A DNA stretch of 64,000 nucleotides from Rhodothermales bacterium (GTDB lineage: Bacteria > Bacteroidota > Rhodothermia > Rhodothermales > VXPQ01): positions 2,377,584-2,441,583 of the forward strand of contig OX638293.1 of NCBI GenBank assembly GCA_951812335.1. Reading direction: 5' to 3'. The notes under the pieces are model-generated. The model made no database searches. It had not been told where the DNA came from and saw only the letters and a list, made by a program, of their open reading frames with translations. Made by a program: the position numbers and the translations under genes. Below, in pieces: positions 55,140 through 64,000 of this stretch; position 1 is the stretch's first letter, and every line of letters begins with the position of its first letter.

Positions 55140-56801
55140 TCAGTTGCTTACATCCGAAAAACCCGTTCCGGGCGTCCCGTCGGAGTGCGAATCCGTTGCC
55201 GTCTCCGAATCGGGTGTCGGAGACGAATATCCGAAAAAACGAGGGGCGTCCCGGGTGCTGCGGACATCCTCCGCAGCTATGCGTTTTGCCTGAATCGACT
55301 CCAGCAGAAACTGCGTGGCCGGTTCGCTTTTTTGCAAAAACCGGTTCGGAGCAAAACCCAGTACAAACATAAGCACCACCAGTGGAACCATGAGCGCGAT
55401 CTCACGGCCCGTCATATCCTGCATGGTGCGGTTCGCTTCCTTGTCGAGCGGCCCGAAAAACGTCTTGTAGACCATCCACAAAAGATACACGGCCGCCAGG
55501 ATGACGCCTGTTGTCGCCGCGGCAATCAGCACGGGATACCCGATCAGGTCGCTCCGGAATGCCCCGAGGAGGATCATAAATTCACCCACAAAACCGTTCA
55601 ACCCAGGCAGCCCGGCGGATGCAAGCACCGAGAAGATCATAAAGAACGTGAGGATGGGAACGGTCCGGGCGATCCCGCCGAAATCGTCCATTTCGCGGGT
55701 GTGGCGGCGCTCGTACAACATGCCGAGGAGCAAAAAGAGCGCACCTGTGGATAATCCATGATTGACCATCTGAATGACGGCGCCCTGCATAGCCTCCATC
55801 GTGAACGCAAAAATACCGAGCACGACGAAACCGAGATGGCTGATCGAAGAATAGGCCACAAGCTTCTTCGCGTCGGACTGTACCCTGGAAACAAGCGCGC
55901 CGTAAATAATGCCGATGACCGCAAGGATGGCGAAAGGAAGTGCGTAATCGTACGCGGCATTAGGAAAAAAGGGCAGGCAAAAGCGCACGAGTCCGTAGGT
56001 GCCCATCTTTAGAAGCACGCCGGCAAGAATCACCGATCCGCCCGTCGGAGCCTCCACGTGCGCATCCGGCAGCCAGGTGTGCAAGGGAAAAATCGGCACC
56101 TTGACCGCGAACGCAAGGGCGAAAATCGGGAACAGCCAGGCTTGCAGACCCACCGGCGTATCGAACGCCAGCAGCTTGTACCAGTCTGTCGTGAAAACGC
56201 CGCCGTTCACGGCGTCGCCCGCCGCATATCCGAGATAGAGAATCCCGACCAGCATGAGCAGCGAGCCGGTCAGCGTAAACAGTACGAACTTGACAGCGGC
56301 GTAGATGCGCCGGGGGCCGCCCCATATCCCGATGATGAAATACATCGGGATCAACGTGAGCTCGAAAAAGATGTAGAACAGAAATACGTCGAATGCGCAG
56401 AAAACGCCGGTGACTCCGGTCTGGAGAATGAGCAGCAGCGTGTAATATCCCTTGCGCTGCTTGCCTATGTAATGCCAGGAAGAAAGCACGACGATGGGGC
56501 CAAGCAGCGTCGTAAGCATGACAAGCAGCAGGCTGAGCCCGTCAATGCCGACAAAGTACTTGATATCTACGCTGTCCGGGAACCAGGCAAACCTGTCGAC
56601 CAACTGGGGTGTCCCGGCCAACTCCGCGGAAGCGTCGAACGCCGCAAAAAGCACGATGGATAGCAGGAACGCGATCGTCGTCGTCCCCAGCGCCATCCAC
56701 CGCACAACGCGATCGCTGCGCGCCATAAGGGTCAGCAGCGCACCCGCAAGGGGCAGGAAAATAACAAGAGACGTGATATACGGGATCGACATGGCGTCCA
56801 T
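55140..56801 (-). CDS. nuoM: NADH-quinone oxidoreductase subunit M
   Basis: 553 residues with about 14 membrane helices, an antiporter-like subunit. Signatures are FFELTLIPMYFIIGIWGGPR, PLHTWLPDAHVEAPTGGSVI and LVAYSSISHLGFVVLGIFAF. The start is the ATG at 56801, 5 bp after the nuoL stop; ATG 56792 is an alternative. The C-terminal ~50 residues after FLQKSEPATQFLLES are polar and Ser/Thr/Asp-rich. Confidence 0.92.
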   Translation of the reverse strand: MDAMSIPYITSLVIFLPLAGALLTLMARSDRVVRWMALGTTTIAFLLSIVLFAAFDASAELAGTPQLVDRFAWFPDSVDIKYFVGIDGLSLLLVMLTTLLGPIVVLSSWHYIGKQRKGYYTLLLILQTGVTGVFCAFDVFLFYIFFELTLIPMYFIIGIWGGPRRIYAAVKFVLFTLTGSLLMLVGILYLGYAAGDAVNGGVFTTDWYKLLAFDTPVGLQAWLFPIFALAFAVKVPIFPLHTWLPDAHVEAPTGGSVILAGVLLKMGTYGLVRFCLPFFPNAAYDYALPFAILAVIGIIYGALVSRVQSDAKKLVAYSSISHLGFVVLGIFAFTMEAMQGAVIQMVNHGLSTGALFLLLGMLYERRHTREMDDFGGIARTVPILTFFMIFSVLASAGLPGLNGFVGEFMILLGAFRSDLIGYPVLIAAATTGVILAAVYLLWMVYKTFFGPLDKEANRTMQDMTGREIALMVPLVVLMFVLGFAPNRFLQKSEPATQFLLESIQAKRIAAEDVRSTRDAPRFFGYSSPTPDSETATDSHSDGTPGTGFSDVSN

Positions 56802-56806
56802 GAAAA

Positions 56807-58837
56807 TCACAGGGCGAGCATGATCGCTACAACGAAAACAGCGCCCAGCACGATGATTGTGGCGTAGTGCTGCACACGGCCGGTTTGTATCCGGCGCACG
56901 AGACGGCTTACCGAAGCAATCAGGTGTGCAAGACCGTTTACCGCGCCATCCACCACCCGGGCATCGAAAGCAGCGCAACCCTGCTTGGCCAACCGCAAAA
57001 CGGGACGGACAACGACACGATCGTACAACCCATCCCAGAAGTACTTACCCTGCCATAGCCGGTAGAGGCCGCCCAGGCGCCGGGCGATGCGCGCGTCAAA
57101 AGCCAACCCGTGCGCGCCATAGGCCCGTATGGCGAAACCGAGGCCCGCCACGGCAATGGTCGCTCCGACAATCAGCAGCGCCCATTCAATCCATATAAAC
57201 CCGGCGCCATGTTCAACGGCAGGCGGCTCCGCTACCGGCCCCCCGTATGGCGCGCCCAGCCAGTGATGAATCCAATTGAATTTGCCGTGCCCGAGCACGG
57301 CAGGCAAACCGATAAACCCGCCCAGTACGGACAACGCGGCGAGGATCCACAATGGAAGCGTCATGGTCCAGGGCGATTCGCTCGGCTGTATCCGGTCGGA
57401 TGCAGGCCATCGCGACCTCCCCTCAAACGTGAGCATATACGACCGCATCATGTAGAACGCCGTCAGAAATGCCGTAACGATCCCGATCCCCCAGACAAAC
57501 CAGGCATACGTATGGCCGTCGTACCCGTACTCGAACACCCGGAAGAGGATTTCGTCCTTGGAAAAGAAGCCGGCAAGCGGTGGCAAACCCGCAATGGCAA
57601 GGGTCGCGATAAGGTACGTCAGGCCCGTGGCCGGCAAATACCGGGAAAGCCCTCCCATGGTTCGCATGTCCTGCGGATCGAACGGATGAGCGATGCCCTC
57701 GGATTCGTCATCGTCCGGATCCGAGAGTAACCCTTCTTCCTCCAGATCATGCTCGACGGCATGCATCGCATGAATGACGCTTCCGGACCCCAAAAAGAGG
57801 CATCCCTTGAAAAAGGCATGCGTAACCACGTGAAAAATCGACACGAAAAAAGCCCCCACGCCCGCTGCCGCAAACATATATCCAAGCTGAGAGACCGTCG
57901 AGTAGGCGAGCACTTTCTTAATATCGTTCTGCACGGCCGCCACGGTGGCCGCCATAATGGCCGTCAGTGCGCCGACGATGGCGATAACCGCCATGACGGT
58001 CGGCGCTTCCAGTACGACGGGCGAAAAACGGGCAAGCAGGTACAGCCCGCTCGTAACCATCGTGGCGGCATGAATGAGCGCGGACACGGGGGTCGGTCCC
58101 GCCATCGCGTCCGGCAGCCAGGTAAACAGAGGGATCTGAGCGCTTTTACCCGTTGCGCCGATGAAAAGCAACAGTACGACCCAGTTGAGTACATGCTGCG
58201 GAAGCGTATCGACGGCCTGAAGCAGGCTGCCGAAATCGAGCGCACCGACTTCCCGGTAGAGCAGAAATATGGCCAGCAGGAAGGCGAAATCGCCTATCCG
58301 GTTCATGATGAAGGCCTTGTTCGCCGCAGCGCTATTCCTGAAGTTCTCGTACCAGAATCCGATCAACAGCCAGGAGCACAATCCGACTCCCTCCCAGCCC
58401 AGAAAAAGCACCGGCACATTGTCAGCCAGCACCAGGTTCAGCATAGCGAAGATGAACAGGTTCAGATAGGCGAAGAACCGCCAGTATCCCCTGTCGCCGT
58501 GCATGTATCCGACCGAATACAGATGAATGACGCCCCCGACGCCCGTGACGACCAGCGTCATGAGCAGGGAAAGGGCATCGATGCGATATGCGAACGAAAG
58601 CTCGAAATCGCCCGCCGACATCCAGGTGTAATAGTCGACGACCAGCGGCTCTCCTCCATAGCCGACAAAAAGATAGACGGTTATGGCGAACGGGATAGCA
58701 ACCATCGCCGTAGCCAGCCCTCCGATAAGCCCTTCGTGAGGGCGCAGGTCCGGCATGAACAGGCCGCTCAAGCCAATGCAGACCGCTCCTGTCAGCGGCA
58801 ACAGAACAATAAGACCTACCAGCAGGTCCGCTTGCAT
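56807..58837 (-). CDS. nuoL: NADH-quinone oxidoreductase subunit L
   Basis: 676 residues with about 16 helices. It is the distal antiporter-like subunit with the long lateral helix at the C-terminus. It shows WEGVGLCSWLLIGFWYENFR, RIGDFAFLLAIFLLYREVGA, FTWLPDAMAGPTPVSALIHA and STVSQLGYMFAAAGVGAFFV. An acidic insert (EHDLEEEGLLSDPDDDESEG, about 365-385) is common in this phylum. Repeat copy E lies between this gene and nuoK upstream, so they are not directly contiguous. Confidence 0.93.
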   Translation of the reverse strand: MQADLLVGLIVLLPLTGAVCIGLSGLFMPDLRPHEGLIGGLATAMVAIPFAITVYLFVGYGGEPLVVDYYTWMSAGDFELSFAYRIDALSLLMTLVVTGVGGVIHLYSVGYMHGDRGYWRFFAYLNLFIFAMLNLVLADNVPVLFLGWEGVGLCSWLLIGFWYENFRNSAAANKAFIMNRIGDFAFLLAIFLLYREVGALDFGSLLQAVDTLPQHVLNWVVLLLFIGATGKSAQIPLFTWLPDAMAGPTPVSALIHAATMVTSGLYLLARFSPVVLEAPTVMAVIAIVGALTAIMAATVAAVQNDIKKVLAYSTVSQLGYMFAAAGVGAFFVSIFHVVTHAFFKGCLFLGSGSVIHAMHAVEHDLEEEGLLSDPDDDESEGIAHPFDPQDMRTMGGLSRYLPATGLTYLIATLAIAGLPPLAGFFSKDEILFRVFEYGYDGHTYAWFVWGIGIVTAFLTAFYMMRSYMLTFEGRSRWPASDRIQPSESPWTMTLPLWILAALSVLGGFIGLPAVLGHGKFNWIHHWLGAPYGGPVAEPPAVEHGAGFIWIEWALLIVGATIAVAGLGFAIRAYGAHGLAFDARIARRLGGLYRLWQGKYFWDGLYDRVVVRPVLRLAKQGCAAFDARVVDGAVNGLAHLIASVSRLVRRIQTGRVQHYATIIVLGAVFVVAIMLAL

Positions 58838-58876
58838 ATCGGATTCGCCTCGTCATGAGGCGTGTGGGTCGTTACC

Positions 58877-59141
58877 TAAAGGATGCTCTGATTAAGTCCG
58901 CAAAGCTCAGAGGCTTGCGAGGAGTGCGCTGGCAAGGAATGACGAAGCAGCGTGGCAGGCCCCACGTAATGAGGAATGACACAGCCAGCGCACTCCTCGC
59001 CAAGCCTCCCAAAGGGCGCGTCACGTCCGCGACGCCCCGAATCCGCAGTGTTTTCCGTTGATTTCAACGATGCAATCATGATGTTCTGTACGTGCAAACG
59101 TGACGCGCTGAGCAAAGTGGACTTGATCAGAGCATCCTTAA
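58877..59141 (-). repeat. TIR-bounded ~260-bp element, copy E
   Basis: The arms read AAAGGATGCTCTGATTAAG and CTTGATCAGAGCATCCTTAA: the shared T-to-G-type change (GATGC/GCATC) is present on both sides. The outer stem is perfect over 17 bp, 58917-58933 with 58984-59000 (GCGAGGAGTGCGCTGGC). The inner hairpin is CGTGG/CCACG. It lies inside the nuo operon, and its TTAA end provides the nuoK stop codon. The usual tetraloop CCCTTCGGG is CCCTTTGGG here. Confidence 0.93.
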
Positions 59142-59443
59142 AACTTGAACAGATTGAACCGGCTGAGATCGACCGTCTCTTTCTTCCGGAACAACGCAAT
59201 GACGATGGCCAGACCTACGGCGGCTTCCGCCGCAGCTACCGCCATCACGAAAAAAACCAGCATTTGCCCCGCCACATCGCCCATGGACCGACTGAATGCC
59301 ACAAGCGTGATATTGACGGCGTTGAGCATCAATTCGATCGACATGAATACAACGATCGCATTGCGGCGCAGAAGCACGCCGAGGGTACCGATCGTAAACA
59401 GTACGGCGCTCAGCGACAAATACCATGAAAGAGTCAATTCCAT
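59138..59443 (-). CDS. nuoK: NADH-quinone oxidoreductase subunit K
   Basis: 101 residues with three membrane helices. The conserved glutamates appear in [20 protein letters not shown] and in [19 protein letters not shown]. The TAA stop (59138-59140) falls on the TTAA end of repeat copy E. The end FNLFKF appears intact against the family, so the element inserted at or just after the stop. It is 5 bp from nuoJ. Confidence 0.92.
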   Translation of the reverse strand: MELTLSWYLSLSAVLFTIGTLGVLLRRNAIVVFMSIELMLNAVNITLVAFSRSMGDVAGQMLVFFVMAVAAAEAAVGLAIVIALFRKKETVDLSRFNLFKF

Positions 59444-59448
59444 AACGT

Positions 59449-59952
59449 TTACTCGAACTTCCTCCGGGCAAGCAGCACAGCTCCGATCGTGGCTACCAGC
59501 AGCAGAATACCTGTGATCTCAAGGGGCAATGCATATCTCGTCAATAATTCCTGACCAAGCGCCGAAGCGGACCCGGAAGCGGCGTCCGGCATGGTCGGTT
59601 CCGGCAAAAGATCCAGGCTACCGGCCAATACGTACATCAGTTGGGCGAGTACGAACATGCCCAGCAAAAAAGCAACGACAAGTCTCCAATTCACGCTCTG
59701 CATCTTCGGGAGCGCCGCCAGATTCAGCAGCATGATCACAAACAGGAAGAGCACCATGATCGCCCCCGCGTACACGAGGATCTGAATCACCCCGATAAAC
59801 CGGGCGTTCATCGTGATGTACAGAGCCGCCACACAGAACAGGTTGAGCACAAGCCACAGCGCCCCGGAAACGGGACTTCTGGAAACGATCAGCCCGATCC
59901 CCGAAGCGATCGCCACCGCGGCGAAAAAGAAAAAGAAAAGCTGGGAAAACAT
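59449..59952 (-). CDS. nuoJ: NADH-quinone oxidoreductase subunit J
   Basis: 167 residues with five membrane helices ([60 protein letters not shown]). It contains the complex I TMH3 region near the E-channel. It is the first nuo gene in the window; the subunits A-I are not seen here. Upstream there is a truncated phosphatase gene, so the operon's other half must lie elsewhere. Confidence 0.9.
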   Translation of the reverse strand: MFSQLFFFFFAAVAIASGIGLIVSRSPVSGALWLVLNLFCVAALYITMNARFIGVIQILVYAGAIMVLFLFVIMLLNLAALPKMQSVNWRLVVAFLLGMFVLAQLMYVLAGSLDLLPEPTMPDAASGSASALGQELLTRYALPLEITGILLLVATIGAVLLARRKFE

Positions 59953-60085
59953 ATAATGAAATCGGAGCGGCGGCAGACGAACCCGGAGCGCAGTATCTAC
60001 CCCTGACGGAAAAAGGTAGACAAAATGCCGCGACGGGACAAGATAGTATCCCGTAAATCCCTCGTGAATACGTACGCCGAAGCGC

Positions 60086-60430
60086 CTATGGCGTCTGACC
60101 GTTCACAGGAAGAACTACCGGCTCCAGAGCCAGCGCCTCGAACAGCCGCTTCCCGAAATCCGTATTGTCGAGATGCCCGCGGAGCCGGCCGCTACCGGGG
60201 CCGTATGCATACAGATTCACGTCCGTTGCGGTATGCCCGAGCGTAGTCCATGCCACACCGGCCCGACGCGCAACGATCTCGCCCAGCACGTATGCAAGCC
60301 GGTTTTCTTTCCGGGCTACCTCGATCGCTGCCCGCTCGACTGACGTCAGGTCCTCGACGGCAGCCATAGCGGCAAGCACATCACCGGCTTCCGCCCCATG
60401 CTCCAGGGCGCTTTCCCGCCAGATCGTCTT
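60086..60430 (-). pseudogene. C-terminal remnant of a PhoA-type alkaline phosphatase
   Basis: About 115 codons match the end of alkaline phosphatases: VLAAMAAVEDLTSVERAAIE, then VAWTTLGHTATDVNLYAYGP and GHLDNTDFGKRLFEALALE. The His of GHTATDVNLYAYGP is a metal ligand region. The serine nucleophile and most of the enzyme are absent, and the frame upstream of 60430 loses similarity. It is a truncated relic between nuoJ and mdh. Confidence 0.75.
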
Positions 60431-60551
60431 TCTGCATAAAACTTTCGCAAAGACTCCACCCCCTACGCGGCGTATATTGTCGCCACATCGCCCCACCTCC
60501 TTCGGGCAGAAGCAATGTACGCCTTTTATCTATCCAACACTGTAAAAAGTC

Positions 60552-61487
60552 ATGGCTAAACTCACTGTCATCGGAGCCGGCAATGTCGGAGCCACTGTTG
60601 CCGATTGCGTCGCCAGAAAAGATATAGTGAACGAAGTCGTCCTTATCGACATCATCGAGGGCTTGCCGCAAGGAAAAGCGCTCGACATGCAGGAATCCGC
60701 GCCCGTGCACGGTTTCGACACCCTCATCACCGGGACCAATGCCTATGAAGACACGGCCGGATCGGACATTTGCGTGATCACGGCGGGACGGCCGCGCACA
60801 GCCGATATGTCGCGCGACGACCTGCTGGAACTGAACGCCAGCATCGTCCGATCGGTTACCGAACAATTCGTGGCAGGCAGTCCCGACGCTATCATCGTTG
60901 TCGTCTCGAATCCTCTCGACGCCATGACGTCCGTAGTGCATACGGCCAGCGGATTGCCCGCCAAACGCGTAATGGGTATGGCCGGCATGCTGGATACGGC
61001 GCGGTACCGCACCTTCATTGCTCTGGAACTGGGTGTGTCGATGCGTGATGTGGAGGCGCTCCTCCTTGGCGGGCATGGCGATTCGATGGTGCCGTTGCCC
61101 AGTTGCACGACCGTGGGCGGCATTCCTCTGCCCGAACTGCTTTCCGCGGAAAAGATCCATGCGATCGTCGAGCGGACAAAAGGCGGAGGAGGCGAAATCT
61201 CCAAACTCATGGTAGCCTCGGCCTGGTACGCGCCGGGCGCCTCCGCCGCAGCAATGGTTGAATCCGTCATGAAAAATCTTTCCCGTGTGATGCCCTGCGC
61301 CGTGCAACCCTCCGGACAATACGGCCTGACCGACCTGTTTATCGGCTTGCCGGCCCGGCTTGGACGAAACGGCGTGGAGGAAATTCTCGAAGTCGGGCTC
61401 TCCGACGAGGAACAAGCTTTACTCGACGCCTCTGCAGAACATGTGCGACGAAACCTGGAGACGCTCCGGCAAAAAGAATTCGTTTAA
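60552..61487 (+). CDS. mdh: Malate dehydrogenase (lactate/malate family)
   Basis: 311 residues. It oxidises malate to oxaloacetate with NAD. The Rossmann GAGNVGATVADCVARKDI and ITAGRPRTADMSRDDLLELN (mobile loop with substrate Arg), NPLDAMTSVVH, and the catalytic His in LGGHGDSMVPL are present. The LDH-like MDH type of Bacteroidota and Chlorobi is a good fit. The TAA stop (61485-61487) is inside the TTAA end of repeat copy F. The leader 60431-60551 shows no clear promoter. Confidence 0.92.
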   Translation: MAKLTVIGAGNVGATVADCVARKDIVNEVVLIDIIEGLPQGKALDMQESAPVHGFDTLITGTNAYEDTAGSDICVITAGRPRTADMSRDDLLELNASIVRSVTEQFVAGSPDAIIVVVSNPLDAMTSVVHTASGLPAKRVMGMAGMLDTARYRTFIALELGVSMRDVEALLLGGHGDSMVPLPSCTTVGGIPLPELLSAEKIHAIVERTKGGGGEISKLMVASAWYAPGASAAAMVESVMKNLSRVMPCAVQPSGQYGLTDLFIGLPARLGRNGVEEILEVGLSDEEQALLDASAEHVRRNLETLRQKEFV

Positions 61488-61748
61488 CGATACTCTGATT
61501 AAGTCCGCGAAGTTCAGAAGCTGCGATGGGTGGGCTGGCAAGGAATGACGAAGCAATGTGGCAGGCCCCGCATAATGAGGAATGACGCAGCCAGCGTGCC
61601 CCTCTCTGCCTCCCGAAGGGCGCTTCACACGCCCGCACTGTCCCGAATCCGCAGCGTTTCCCGCTAATTCCGACGATGCCATTATGGTATCCCTATACGC
61701 ACGAACGTGAAGCGCCGGTCGAAACGGTTTCGATCAGGGTATCCTTAA
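61484..61748 (-). repeat. TIR-bounded ~260-bp element, copy F
   Basis: It begins TTAACGATACTCTGATTAAG and ends TCGATCAGGGTATCCTTAA. The inner hairpin ATGTGG/CCGCAT has a G-T pair. It supplies the mdh stop codon. Its left end (TTAACGATACTC) matches the far end of adjacent copy G (GAGTATCGTTAA) better than its own right end. Confidence 0.92.
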
Positions 61749-61828
61749 TTCCGACGATGGAATCATGACGTCCTTTATGCACGAAAGTAAAGCGCCGGGC
61801 GAAGCGGTTTTGATCGGAGTATCGTTAA
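61749..61828 (-). repeat. Partial tandem copy G
   Basis: It repeats about the last 80 bp of copy F (TTCCGACGATGGAATCATGA onward) and ends GAGTATCGTTAA. The whole F+G block is therefore 345 bp, bounded by a perfect 12-bp inverted repeat. Confidence 0.85.
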
Positions 61829-62048
61829 GGCCTTGCCGGTTCCGAACCGGACGTTCCGACGAACAGACGAATCAAGCAGGCGAATGGGGAAGCAGATTGC
61901 CTGCCTGCATAAAGTTCCCTATAGCCGGTGGCTTGAATCTGCACCGGAATTGCCTTATATTAGCAGGATAGACTTGTTTCTGCCTAACGGAAGCAACCAT
62001 CGAACACCGGGGCAAGGTATTCCCCGGAAAAACCTGACAGAACAGAAC
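61829..62048. other. Leader region of the sigma-factor gene
   Basis: About 220 bases. CCGGTTCCGAACCGG (61836-61850) is a near-perfect palindrome, and CCGGGG (62007-62012) pairs with CCCCGG (62022-62027). Neither is followed by T residues. A promoter for the sigma factor is likely here but no confident element is seen. Confidence 0.4.
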
Positions 62049-62711
62049 GTGGCGGTATTGCAGAAAAAGATCGTAACGAAAACTTCGCGGAGCGTTGCAG
62101 GAAAACGGCAGTCGGTCCTCGCCGAAATGACGGACGAGGATTTGATGTCGCAGTTCCAGGCAGGTTCCGTTGCGGCGTTCAATATTCTCGTCGAACGGTA
62201 TTCGGAGCGATTAACCCATTACTTGTACGGTTTTCTTGGGGACATGCGCCGTTGCGAAGACCTGTTGCAGGAAACATTCCTGCGCGTGTACCGCAACCGG
62301 CACTCGTACCGCCGGATCGCCAAGTTCTCGACCTGGCTCTATACGATCGCGGGTAATCTGGCGCGCTCGGAGTACCGCAAGCGCAAACGCCGCCGCCTCT
62401 ACTCGATCCAGAGCGTAAATCGCGATAACGAAGAGTACGAGATGCAGTTGCCGGACGAATCGTTCGCCCCCGACAAGCATGCGGAGAGCATCATTCAGGA
62501 CAAGTACATCCAGCAGGCGCTGGACGATATTCCGGCATCGTTCCGGGAAGTGGTCGTGCTGCGCGATGTGCAACAACTCGCCTACGACGAAATCGCAGAA
62601 ATCACCGGACTGCCTATGGGGACGGTCAAAAGCCGCATCAACCGTGGCCGGACGAAGCTCCAGACGCTCCTGAAGGATGTCTACCCCTTCTACGAGCCGG
62701 CAACGGCCTGA
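62049..62711 (+). CDS. Extracytoplasmic-function-type RNA polymerase sigma factor
   Basis: About 220 residues from the GTG at 62049; upstream codons are open but not protein-like. Sigma region 2 (AFNILVERYSERLTHYLYGF, EDLLQETFLRVYRNRHSYRR, FSTWLYTIAGNLARSEYRKR) and region 4 (LDDIPASFREVVVLRDVQQL, YDEIAEITGLPMGTVKSRIN) are complete. It directs RNA polymerase to a regulon that cannot be told. No anti-sigma gene is adjacent. The sequence is very close to what I recall from Rhodothermales, where it appears widespread. A terminator follows. Confidence 0.88.
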   Translation: MAVLQKKIVTKTSRSVAGKRQSVLAEMTDEDLMSQFQAGSVAAFNILVERYSERLTHYLYGFLGDMRRCEDLLQETFLRVYRNRHSYRRIAKFSTWLYTIAGNLARSEYRKRKRRRLYSIQSVNRDNEEYEMQLPDESFAPDKHAESIIQDKYIQQALDDIPASFREVVVLRDVQQLAYDEIAEITGLPMGTVKSRINRGRTKLQTLLKDVYPFYEPATA

Positions 62712-62737
62712 GGCAAATCGTTTCCCTTTTGTCCCGA

Positions 62738-62771
62738 CCGGCGCTGTCACCCAGGGCAGCGCCGGTTTTTT
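62738..62771 (+). terminator. Rho-independent terminator
   Basis: CCGGCGCTG (62738-62746) pairs perfectly with CAGCGCCGG (62757-62765) around TCACCCAGGG, and TTTTTT follows. It lies 27 bp after the sigma-factor stop and also serves as a block between the convergent sigma factor and 30-residue gene. Confidence 0.9.
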
Positions 62772-62774
62772 ATT

Positions 62775-62867
62775 TCAAGTAAGCACGGCTATAAGCAGCA
62801 TCGCGGCAACAAAGATCGCCAGAATGCCCACCGCGATGACAATTTCTCTTTTGCGGCGCTTGTTCAT
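62775..62867 (-). CDS. 30-residue single-pass membrane peptide
   Basis: A short frame: MNKRRKREIVIAVGILAIFV then AAMLLIAVLT and a stop. A basic N-terminus is followed by one hydrophobic helix, so it should sit in the inner membrane with the N-terminus inside. A strong ribosome-binding site (GGGGGAGG) lies five bases before the ATG, unusual among its neighbours here. No function is known. It is transcribed from the side of the aminotransferase, 45 bp from its stop. Confidence 0.6.
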   Translation of the reverse strand: MNKRRKREIVIAVGILAIFVAAMLLIAVLT

Positions 62868-62912
62868 GAATGCCTCCCCCAAGACGGAAAATCCATGTCG
62901 CGGATAGTAAGA

Positions 62913-64000
62913 TCAAGGTCGCTTTTCCGTCAACGAATCGCAAGCAACGGCGGCACGCACGAAATCTTCGTGTAGTATCCGGTCCAGCGTTTCCACATAC
63001 CGGTCAATCCCGAAAGTTTCTATGACCATGGGAGGTTTGATCTTGAGCACATTGCCGTACGGCCCGTCCACACTGGCAAGAATGCCCGATTCGCGCATCC
63101 GCTCCACTACATAGCAAGCCGCCTGGCCTGCCGGTTCTTTCGATGTCCGGCTGGCAACCAGCTCCACGCCCAGAAAAAGTCCGTGGCCGCGCACGTCTCC
63201 AATCATCTCGTGTATTCCGGCAAGCGCCGTCAACCCATCGAGGAATTGCCCGCCCCTTTCAAACGCACGCTGCATAAGACCTTCCTCCTCGATCGCATCC
63301 AGCACCGCCAACCCCGCCGCACAGGAAGCCGGGCTACCGCCGAAGGTATTGAAGTATTCCATGCCTGTATCGAAGGACCGCGTCAATTCCGGAGTCGTCA
63401 CGACGGCGCCTAACGGATATCCGTTGCCGATGGGTTTACCCATCGTCACGATGTCCGGGATGGCGCCTTGCAATTCAAAGGCCCAGAACGTCTCTCCCAT
63501 GCGCCCGAACCCGGTCTGCACCTCGTCGGCAATGCATACGGCGCCTGCCTCCCGGGCCGCATCGAATGCCTTGCGGAGATACCCGTCGGGGAAAAACACT
63601 TGCCCGGCGCACCCCATTGCCGACTCAGCCATAAAGGCAGCCACTCCGTCAGGCGCATTGGCCAGCGTACGGCGAAGCAGCGTCGCATGATCGTCGGCGG
63701 AACCGGCATGCCGGTACGGGTCGGGAGTGGGCACGATATGTACATGCGCAGGACGCCCCTGCCCGCCCTTCCCATCGAATTTGTACGAACTGACGGCAAT
63801 CAGCGACGACAGGTGACCATGATAGGCCTGTTCTATCGCCGCCACATCCCGGAATCCGGTATGGGCGCGGGCAATGCGCAGCGCCAGATCGTTCGCCTCG
63901 CTCCCGCTGTTTACGAAAAAACACACGGACAGCGGATCCGGGAGCCGGGCCGCAAGACGTTCCGCATAGCGGCTCAGTTCGTCGTAGAGATAGCGCGTGT
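62913..64000 (-). CDS. Class-III (pyridoxal-phosphate) aminotransferase, partial N-terminus
   Basis: The frame runs from the stop at 62913 to the window edge without a start; about 361 residues are visible. It has the class-III PLP features: [70 protein letters not shown] and the lysine in [20 protein letters not shown]. It most resembles AGXT2-like transaminases or ethanolamine-phosphate phospho-lyases; the substrate cannot be told. The true start lies beyond 64000. Confidence 0.87.
   Translation of the reverse strand, partial: TRYLYDELSRYAERLAARLPDPLSVCFFVNSGSEANDLALRIARAHTGFRDVAAIEQAYHGHLSSLIAVSSYKFDGKGGQGRPAHVHIVPTPDPYRHAGSADDHATLLRRTLANAPDGVAAFMAESAMGCAGQVFFPDGYLRKAFDAAREAGAVCIADEVQTGFGRMGETFWAFELQGAIPDIVTMGKPIGNGYPLGAVVTTPELTRSFDTGMEYFNTFGGSPASCAAGLAVLDAIEEEGLMQRAFERGGQFLDGLTALAGIHEMIGDVRGHGLFLGVELVASRTSKEPAGQAACYVVERMRESGILASVDGPYGNVLKIKPPMVIETFGIDRYVETLDRILHEDFVRAAVACDSLTEKRP

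Overview
The window looks like a GC-rich Bacteroidota relative of the Rhodothermales type. The signs are a SusC-like TonB receptor with a carboxypeptidase-regulatory N-domain, a secreted protein ending in a YPNPFNPST-type sorting tail, few Shine-Dalgarno sites, and Planctomycetes-like PSCyt1/DUF1501 cytochrome operons. This placement is inference from gene content; no rRNA or tRNA gene was seen.

Layout. Bases 1-11,000 hold a partial TonB receptor, a TPR protein, an IS3 remnant, a penicillin-acylase-family hydrolase, and a multiheme cytochrome/CRTAC1 pair, all on the minus strand, followed by a DUF411 protein. Bases 11,000-16,000 hold an SGLT-type symporter, a DUF805 protein, galactokinase and a GAF-PP2C phosphatase. 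Bases 16,200-18,900 hold a composition-mosaic LRR-metalloprotease with a sorting tail. Bases 19,300-24,450 hold an apparently acquired cassette (IMPase, glutamine-synthetase-like ligase, aldehyde dehydrogenase, iron alcohol dehydrogenase). Bases 24,450-28,700 are an eroded accessory island: Fic, AlbA_2/wHTH protein, a truncated MmeI-like restriction enzyme, another truncated gene, and repeated leader scars. Bases 28,800-36,500 hold a thiolase and a PSCyt1/DUF1501/LRR-cytochrome operon. Bases 36,900-39,500 encode ergothioneine synthesis (egtB, egtD). Bases 39,600-49,500 encode alpha-glucan metabolism (malQ, glgX, glgE, glgB) with a PhoD-like phosphatase. Bases 49,600-51,600 hold sod, queE and an unknown gene. 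Bases 51,600-60,000 are the nuoJKLMN arm of complex I, with an NhaD-type antiporter and a pterin dehydratase between nuoM and nuoN. Bases 60,000-64,000 hold a phosphatase remnant, mdh, an ECF-like sigma factor, a 30-residue membrane peptide and a partial class-III aminotransferase.

The most unusual feature is a dispersed family of about 260-bp elements: six near-complete copies and five partial or internally deleted ones. They are bounded by inverted repeats (TTAAGGATACTCTGA at one end, its complement at the other). An internal hairpin is kept by paired base changes from copy to copy, and many copies sit exactly on stop codons, several of them supplying the stop codon themselves. I do not recognise this family. 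It is my candidate for an undescribed non-autonomous mobile or structured-RNA element.
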